Shown piece by piece: positions 58,392 through 64,000 of a stretch of DNA of 64,000 nt (positions are counted from its first letter, which is position 1; each line of letters starts with the position of its first letter). Source of the DNA: Heliopora coerulea (taxonomy: Eukaryota > Cnidaria > Anthozoa > Scleralcyonacea > Helioporidae); NCBI GenBank assembly GCA_030142905.1, contig JASJOG010000196.1:310001-374000 (forward strand), given 5' to 3'. Under the pieces are notes generated by a model. The model was not told the DNA's origin. It was given only the letters and a program-made list of their open reading frames with translations, and did no database searches. The position numbers were made by a program, and so were the translations under genes.

Positions 58392-58974
58392 TGGCCCAAA
58401 CTCTGAAGTTTCGTGCTCTCAGTGACACCAGCAGGCATTTTTATTGGGATATGATGCACATCCTAAAATATGGTATGAAAGTTTGGTGGAAATGCCACCT
58501 CTAACTCCTGGGATTCACTCTGCCTGGGATTCACTTTGCAGGAATGTGTGGTAGTGCAACACCTCCCAATTGTGTCAGCACAATAGTGGGAGGAATTTGA
58601 GTCAGTGTAAACCATGAACAGTTGGTAAACTAATGATTCATAACATGATGCTCCAAGCTTTAGAAATATGCTTTATTTGATCTATATTTCAAAACTGTTT
58701 CTGTTATTAAATAATGTTCAGTTTAATACCAACTAAAACTTAGACACCTTTCTTGACTATGGCAACATGTAAAATTCACATTCTATAATCAGGGGTTAAA
58801 AAGAATAGCCTTTTCTAAGGTTTGCTCATGCTAAACACATCAACAGCATCTTTGAAAAAGGTTCTGGGTTTTGACATTTACAAGAATGTGGTCAGAATGT
58901 GTACCTGTAATATTTGCTTTGCCATTAGTCCTTGAAACTTAATGGTTTGATAATCTTGAATCATCAAAAGGTTA

Positions 58975-59335
58975 CATGTTATACACACATGTAACCTTCA
59001 CTCACCATCTAAGTCCATGTAGTTCAATGGTTAGAGTGTCTCACTGGTCATCAGAAGGTTACAGTTTGTACACATATGTAACCTTCACTCACCATCTCAG
59101 TCCATGTAGTTCAATGGTTAGAGTGTCTCACTGGTCATCAGAAGGTTACAGTTTGTACACATATGTAACCTTCACTCACCATCTCAGTCCATGTAGTTCA
59201 ATGGTTAGAGTGTCTCACTGGTCATCATCAGGTTACAAGATGTACATCTATGTAACCTTTGCTAACTATCTCAGTCAATGTAGTTCAATGGTTTCACCAT
59301 TAAGGTGGAAGTTTGAAGGGCTAAGACCTACATAG
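58975..59335 (+). repeat. 87-bp tandem array of tRNA-like units
   Basis: Four copies with starts at about 59014, 59101, 59188 and 59275, spaced exactly 87 bases. Each has TCCATGTAGTTCAATGGTTA (box A-like), GAGTGTCTCACTGGTCATCA and GTAACCTTCACTCACCATCT. The period is a multiple of three, so an open frame crosses it, but it is not a gene. The box-A half resembles the SINE at 34433-34556 (TAGCTCAATGGTTAGAGCGTC), so the array probably arose by tandem duplication of a SINE head. Confidence 0.85.
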
Positions 59336-59620
59336 CAGAAATCTGTTGTTGATATTTTTCAAGAAGAATCATCTTTGGCATTCGCTGGAATTATGTATTT
59401 TGTTCATCAATTGGACCAATAATAAACTTTATTTACTATTTACAACATTAGACATGTATTCCCAATAACGCAGCATATACACGGGTAAAGATTTGCTTTT
59501 TGATTTTCAAAGTCTCCTTCCAGCGCACTTTTTTCGCTATGCAATGGATGAGGGTGTCTGATTCAATGGTTGCTGCGAAATTTCTCCAAGCTCGCTTTAA
59601 AATTCGCGACAGAATTAGCG

Positions 59621-60634
59621 CTAACTGATTGGGAAACCACTTGACATTGTTCTACCGTCAAGCCGAAGGGTACTCGACCCAGACTTTGGCCGTGGTCTCC
59701 AGCTCTCACAACTACAAACTGCTAGTAGTTTTTTGAAGATCTTTGTGTACTCTTTCCTGAACACTGAGCCGTAAATTCCGTACAAAAACGGATTAACACA
59801 ACTATTTAAGAACGTCAAAATGATCAAACAATAGTGAGGAATTCCGTCGGGATCAGTGAGGTTAAACTTTGACAGCATAAAACTAATCCTGCCTGGTAAC
59901 CAACACACGACGATTGCCGAAGATGCAACGAGAGCTGTGTTCGTGATCTTCCGTATGAGGAGAAAACGGTGGGAACTTTGATTCGGTAGTCCTTTCATAA
60001 CGTGGAGCAGATGTGTGTAAAGGACAATCATAGCAGCAAACGGAACTATGGATTGCAACGTGAAGTCCATCCAAGGTAACATGCTATTGGCCACGTTCAA
60101 AGGAACCCACGTGCAACGTTGCTCGGCAACGATAAACTTCACGCGGAAAAGGGTGGTGACGTTTACAGCCGGGCCCCACAACCAGACGAATGAAAGAACA
60201 ATTTTGACGTGCCATGGTTGTATGGAGATGTACAAAAGTGGTTTAACCACTGCAAACCATCTCTCAATGGTTAGGACTAGACACATGTATATGGAGACGT
60301 AACCGAGGGAGAACAATATCCAGGAGGACCACATGGTTCGACAAAAGACTTCTCCGGCGATGACATTTTTTGGAGTAGGAGGCAGGTAGAGAAAGCGACT
60401 TACGATTAAGAAGATGGCGGTAAGACAGTCTGTTGCGGCTAGGTTTAATATACAGACACTGTAGGGTTGTCTGAGGTACTGGGGTCTGGTGACGAGCACG
60501 TAAAGAACCAAGGAGTTTCCCAAAAAAGCAACCAGAGCGATGAAGGAAAAAATTACGTACGTTGGCCACGTGTTGCCTTCAAACCTCATGATGAGGCGAT
60601 GAGAGTTCTTCCTGAAAGACAAGAAGAAATGCAT
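59621..60634 (-). CDS. Rhodopsin-family (class A) GPCR, intronless
   Basis: A 337-residue seven-helix receptor on one exon. Helix 1 has LGNSLVLYVLV; helix 2 LNLAATDCLTAIF with the sodium-site Asp; helix 3 ends LTIERWFAVVKPL, so ERW replaces DRY; helix 4 has the conserved Trp in SFVWLWGP; helix 6 has VVCWLPGR; helix 7 has NSCVNPFLYGIYG in place of NPxxY. Cys in EVFCRTMW and Cys in AEQRCTW can form the usual disulphide. RKEYTKIFKKLL is helix 8, followed by Cys residues for palmitoylation. A second Met at residue 16 (MRFEGNTW) sits just before helix 1 and may be the true start. The pattern is peptide- or amine-receptor-like; the ligand is unknown. Confidence 0.92.
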   Translation of the reverse strand: MHFFLSFRKNSHRLIMRFEGNTWPTYVIFSFIALVAFLGNSLVLYVLVTRPQYLRQPYSVCILNLAATDCLTAIFLIVSRFLYLPPTPKNVIAGEVFCRTMWSSWILFSLGYVSIYMCLVLTIERWFAVVKPLLYISIQPWHVKIVLSFVWLWGPAVNVTTLFRVKFIVAEQRCTWVPLNVANSMLPWMDFTLQSIVPFAAMIVLYTHLLHVMKGLPNQSSHRFLLIRKITNTALVASSAIVVCWLPGRISFMLSKFNLTDPDGIPHYCLIILTFLNSCVNPFLYGIYGSVFRKEYTKIFKKLLAVCSCESWRPRPKSGSSTLRLDGRTMSSGFPIS

Positions 60635-61639
60635 CAGAATGACCTTTTATGAAAATCCCACATGACTGAGCTACTGTGATGGCATGCTGCTTTAAATGAG
60701 TTCCACACGTTACCTACATAAGATAGATTCACATGCAATGTTTAACTCTTTCCTGCTCGTATAAGACTTCTATTATTTTACTCAAGTTCATGCCAGACTA
60801 TTTTACTCGTGCTAACTCCACACGGTTTTACTCGTTCGGGGAAGAGCTCCCACCGGGCAAGAGTTAATAGGGAGCTGAAGATCTACGATGTTAACTTGAA
60901 CAACGACGTCCTTTCGCATTTCCGCATTTAAAGAAACGACGGTTTATTGGGCACCATGCTTGATACTTGTGGCTTGTTTTATGCCTCCTGAAACGCTACA
61001 GTTCTTCCTAAAACCTCTCTAGTCTCGGGTAGAGTTCTATCTCAAGTAACAGGCTTATGTCACTCCGCGAGCTGACGTTGTCCTTGAGGCGTGAAAATGG
61101 TCTGGGTGACGTTGTATGCAGAGCGACGACGGTGTTGCAAATGCTCTGGAGAATAAAAACTATTCATACTCTTTGTTTTGCATGAGTAATTCTTTTGTTT
61201 AATAGACGTGGTTGTTGAAGTTGACCTGATGTGATTTAAGGTCCCTGATGTGATTTTGAGAGTCTCGACATGTTCTTAATTTCCGAAATAAACGTTACTG
61301 TTCTATCACTCTGATGTCGTAAAATGTAAAGCAAATCTGAATGTTTCAAAAACAAAACGAGAAATACAAAAGTTGTGAATGTCAAGTTTCACCACTTCAA
61401 GAACCTTACATAAAATTAGCTTTATTTTAGACGTATGAACTCTTTAGTTCTGGTCTTCCCTAAATTTCATCTCTTTACCTCTCTGACAGTTCTTTTAAAA
61501 ACCTCGGTCCAGTATATCTATTTTCATTTACCATGGCGAATACGTAACAGGCACTTTTTAAGTCAATATTTATCGTGACAACATGTGTCGGTGAATAGAG
61601 TGAGTGATAGAGAAACGGTGAGGTTCCTAATGTAAAAAG

Positions 61640-61790
61640 TCAAAGGGTGAGAGAATTGCGGAAACTTCCGCGAGAAGATTCTGGCGTTTCGATCGAAGTT
61701 CCTTTCACTCAGACGAAGGCTTTCGCTTGAAACGTCAATATCTCCTCTCGTAAGTTTCGCCAGTTCCCTCACTCTTTTCAACACCACCTA
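61640..61790. repeat. Foldback element with GAAACGTC core
   Basis: GTGAGAGAATTGCGGAAACT pairs with AAGTTTCGCCAGTTCCCTCAC. The centre is TGGCGTTTCGATCGAAGTTC and GACGAAGGCTTTCGCTTGAAACGTC. Structurally like 33505-33630. Confidence 0.78.
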
Positions 61791-61982
61791 CGCCGTTCTC
61801 TACTTTTATAACATGGCGAATGTATTGGCGTTGTAGTCTGAAATTCCACAGTGATCGCGATACTCGAGGTAGTTATTTGTATTCTTTATTGTCAGCTTGA
61901 GAACATATATGATAACAGATGGTTTCTGATAATGAGAGATATATTTTACAAATGTGGGAACTTGGAGATATCTTGAGATGAC

Positions 61983-62071
61983 AGATGAACGTTCGTCAAG
62001 CTCTATCCTCAGAAAACCGATGGTGCTCGGTAATCGTTTTTCTGAGGATAGAGCTTGACGAACGTTCATCT
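61983..62071. repeat. Perfect palindrome made of SINE tails
   Basis: AGATGAACGTTCGTCAAGCT, CTATCCTCAGAAAA then the exact inverse TTTTCTGAGGATAGAGCTTG, ACGAACGTTCATCT. The arm is a variant of the tail of the SINE at 34433-34556. Confidence 0.92.
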
Positions 62072-62169
62072 ATCATCTCACGGTTTCTGATATTTGGTAA
62101 ATCGTCCTTCTGATTAGGGTTATGAATGTCAGGTATTAATGTAATGTATGTATGAGGTGCCATTTATGG

Positions 62170-62360
62170 CAGGCGATATGTGAACGTTTCTCAAGCTAAA
62201 TTCGTGGGAAAATATTTCTAAGCCCCAAACAATATGCCATATTCTCGAACTATGACAATGGTTAAAGTTTCTCGCTGTTCTTCAGTAAGTTACGGGTTCA
62301 ATATACGCGTTTGGGGCTCGTAAATATTTTTCTGAGGATCTGAGCTATTCGAACGTTCGT
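62170..62360. repeat. Diverged tRNA-SINE in inverted arrangement
   Basis: GTGAACGTTTCTCAAGCTAA and AAATATTTCTAAGCCCCAAA at the left mirror TTTGGGGCTCGTAAATATTT and GAGCTATTCGAACGTTCGTG at the right. Between them ACTATGACAATGGTTAAAGT and TTACGGGTTCAATATACGCG resemble box A and box B. Confidence 0.75.
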
Positions 62361-62720
62361 GAATGGTGGGTTTGTTGTAATCTCAAGTAAGATGTGGGCC
62401 AAAATGTCTGGTAGTCCGATCAAAGTACAAATATCAGTGCCCACACAACACACGAACTAGAGTCAGCAAACATTAACCCAAAGGAACATAATATTTAGCG
62501 TTTCGATGCTTACACTCGAAACGTCCTCAGAGATATTCTTTGCTGTATTCGTAAAATCTAAATATACATGCTGGCAAAGAGAACCGTATTTATACTTTAA
62601 GATGTTTTGTATATTCGCTATCAGAAATCGAGTTTACATACAGAGCACCTCCGAATCACGCAAGACGTTTTAGGGGTTAATGTAGGATGCGAACCTGGAA
62701 TTACAGATCGTGCTTCTTCA

Positions 62721-63856
62721 CTAGGTTGTTTTGGGGTTTTTTTTTATATTTTCGGCAGGCACGAACTCCCAAGTCTGCTGGGCGAAAACGTTACTGTCTT
62801 TTGCCGTGTTGATGCATTCCTCGTATTTCGAAAGAGTCATTTGCCTTTGATAATCAGATTTTATGCTTTTAAAATCCCGAAAGAAGCTCTGGATTGTTTG
62901 TGGAAACGTTTCCTGAACAACTTGAGGCGTGTCGTGTTCCACGCACTTCAATTATAACGCAATATATCACGATGTATAGTTTCAGATATTTTAGACTCTT
63001 CCTCCAAGTAACAGGAACAGAAAATACGAAATTCAACTCGAAAAACCGATGTGACTTGAGCGGGTTTCCAACTCTACGTAGACCTGAAGGGGCACTCTAG
63101 ACGAGGGCCCCACGCACTATGTTACCCCTTCCGCCAGTCGTAATCTGGCGTTAGAAACATAAAAAGAAAGTGTTATGGTTGTTTAACACTAGAGAGTTTG
63201 AAGGAAAAATTTGTTGACTGCTGTACTGTGCTATCAATAGAGCAAGGAAGTCAATTTGGGAGAGGATTAAACTCCTACGTTGCTACGAGTGGACCTTTTT
63301 GTGTACGATTTTCTTTCTTTGTTCTCTCCTGTTTTTTCCTTCGCTCTTTTATTTGTTCTGTTGCTGTAGTTTGTTGTTGCGCGACAACCGTCGCCAGGAA
63401 AAGGTTATCTCGAAGTTGTGAGTTCAAGCACCACATGGACCAACAAGTGCTTTGCTTGACTTCCCGCGATAGAACATAAGCACAGGATTTTCACCTGTCG
63501 AATATCCTCGAGTAATTTCACCAAATAATCAGTGGAATTCTTCAAAAGGCTAAAACTCGCTTTTCTATAATGTTCACTAGGTTTCCCTAGCCTTGCATTA
63601 TCAGCGTTTATGTTCGGTATGTAAAAATAACATTGCATGCCGACGTGCATTCATCTTCAACCTCGTTATTGAGGAATTGTTATGATTAATATCTTCAGAC
63701 TCAATACACTTTTTCTAAATCCTTCAAACTTAACTCTAACATTAAAACGTTTAGATTTTCAAGGTCAAACATAAAAAAAGCCACTGACCGTATGTAACTT
63801 TAAAATTTGGTCTTACCAATCCTCTCATTCCCTGTGGTCCATTTGCCGAACTTTGC
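62721..63856 (-). CDS. 3' end of an unrecognised gene running off the right edge
   Basis: Exons on the minus strand: one ending at 63817 (visible end FLRVNAKFGKWTTGNERIG, phase 1; its left boundary unclear, about 63856 or beyond), 63586-63495 (GKPSEHYRKASFSLLKNSTD, ending EDIRQ, phase 0) and 62945-62721 (CVEHDTPQVVQETFPQTIQS, ending AENIKKNPKTT, TAG at 62723-62721). The phases agree. The residues form amphipathic helices with regularly spaced Leu/Phe. I do not recognise the family. Acceptors are weak-looking, so boundaries are tentative. Confidence 0.5.
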
Positions 63857-63892
63857 GTTAACTCTCAGGAAGTTTACACCGGTCCAAAACGT

Positions 63893-63931
63893 GAAAAAGC
63901 CGGCACAGTGGCCCACTGGCCGGCTTTTAGC
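63893..63931. repeat. Short GC-rich palindrome
   Basis: AAAAAGCCGGCACAGTGGCC and CACTGGCCGGCTTTT form a stem of about 17 pairs with one or two mismatches. It overlaps an open stretch on the minus strand that may be part of the right-edge gene. Confidence 0.7.
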
Positions 63932-64000
63932 TGCATCATTAGTTACTGGCGAACTTCCGCGAAGCCAATACAAAGAAGATTCACTGTTTAATTATAACTT

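Larger units (their letters stand above)
55787..59620. other. Intergenic spacer between fusion gene and GPCR
   Basis: Contains a GAGGTCTGTACGGGAAAG foldback (about 56175-56300, with related CGTACAGACCGG near 56660), a 15-17-base C run at about 56853, an AT-rich palindromic tract (56980-57062), foldback copy 2 and the 87-bp array. No gene was seen. Confidence 0.5.
60635..62720. other. Spacer with foldback elements
   Basis: Holds the GPCR upstream region, then foldback elements at about 61640-61790 and 61983-62071 and a SINE-like inverted structure at 62170-62360. No gene seen. Confidence 0.5.

Noticed and set aside
58976..59335. 119-codon open frame with repeated 29-residue unit
   Set aside because: It is the 87-bp tRNA-like tandem array read in an open frame, with no upstream signal or family match.
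62263..62330. tRNA-like sequence as an RNA gene
   Set aside because: Box A and B are diverged and it lies inside an inverted SINE structure.

Overview
This is a window of animal nuclear DNA. It is AT-rich, with multi-exon genes, GT-AG introns, a metazoan junction scaffold (ZO type), a single-exon rhodopsin-family receptor, and introns and spacers full of short palindromic transposons, tRNA-derived SINEs and minisatellites. The gene set and repeat style suggest a cnidarian, probably an anthozoan such as a coral or sea anemone. That taxonomic call is inference. Exon boundaries below were built by hand from reading frame, splice phase and splice-site sequence.

Layout, left to right. (1) 744-20643, minus: a zonula occludens (ZO/TJP) scaffold in 26 reconstructed exons, with PDZ1, PDZ2, PDZ3, SH3, guanylate-kinase-like domain and a long charged tail whose 3' end lies beyond the left edge. 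(2) 22615-27105, minus: an unrecognised coiled-coil protein in which each internal phase-0 exon of 80-85 codons is one repeat unit. A GA-dinucleotide run next to its penultimate splice site breaks the frame. (3) 28003-30838, plus: a LYSMD1/2-type LysM protein, head-to-head with gene 2. (4) 33886-45365, plus: a divergent protein kinase with a Cys/His-rich, TAZ-like region before the kinase domain and DFE in place of DFG. (5) 46903-55786, plus: a predicted 1051-residue secretory-pathway protein joining a JmjC/cupin Fe(II)/2-oxoglutarate oxygenase, an aldo-keto reductase and a PQQ-type beta-propeller in one continuous frame over ten exons. (6) 59621-60634, minus: an intronless class A GPCR. (7) 62721-about 63856, minus: the last exons of an unrecognised gene that continues past the right edge.

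The strongest candidate for something undescribed is gene 5. Both catalytic centres look intact (HxD...H in the JmjC part; Asp, Tyr, Lys and His in the reductase part), and all three modules are joined by splice junctions of matching phase. It could couple hydroxylation, carbonyl reduction and a propeller-based binding or electron-transfer function in the secretory pathway, but that role is inference. One of its introns carries a roughly 0.85-kb, 21-bp minisatellite whose unit resembles a 5' splice site, directly downstream of a real one.

The rest is mostly repeats: foldback elements with near-perfect arms, a 1.1-kb element with long terminal inverted repeats, tRNA-derived SINEs in head-to-head pairs, an 87-bp tandem tRNA-like array, and several simple-sequence arrays. 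No functional tRNA, rRNA or CRISPR array was recognised.
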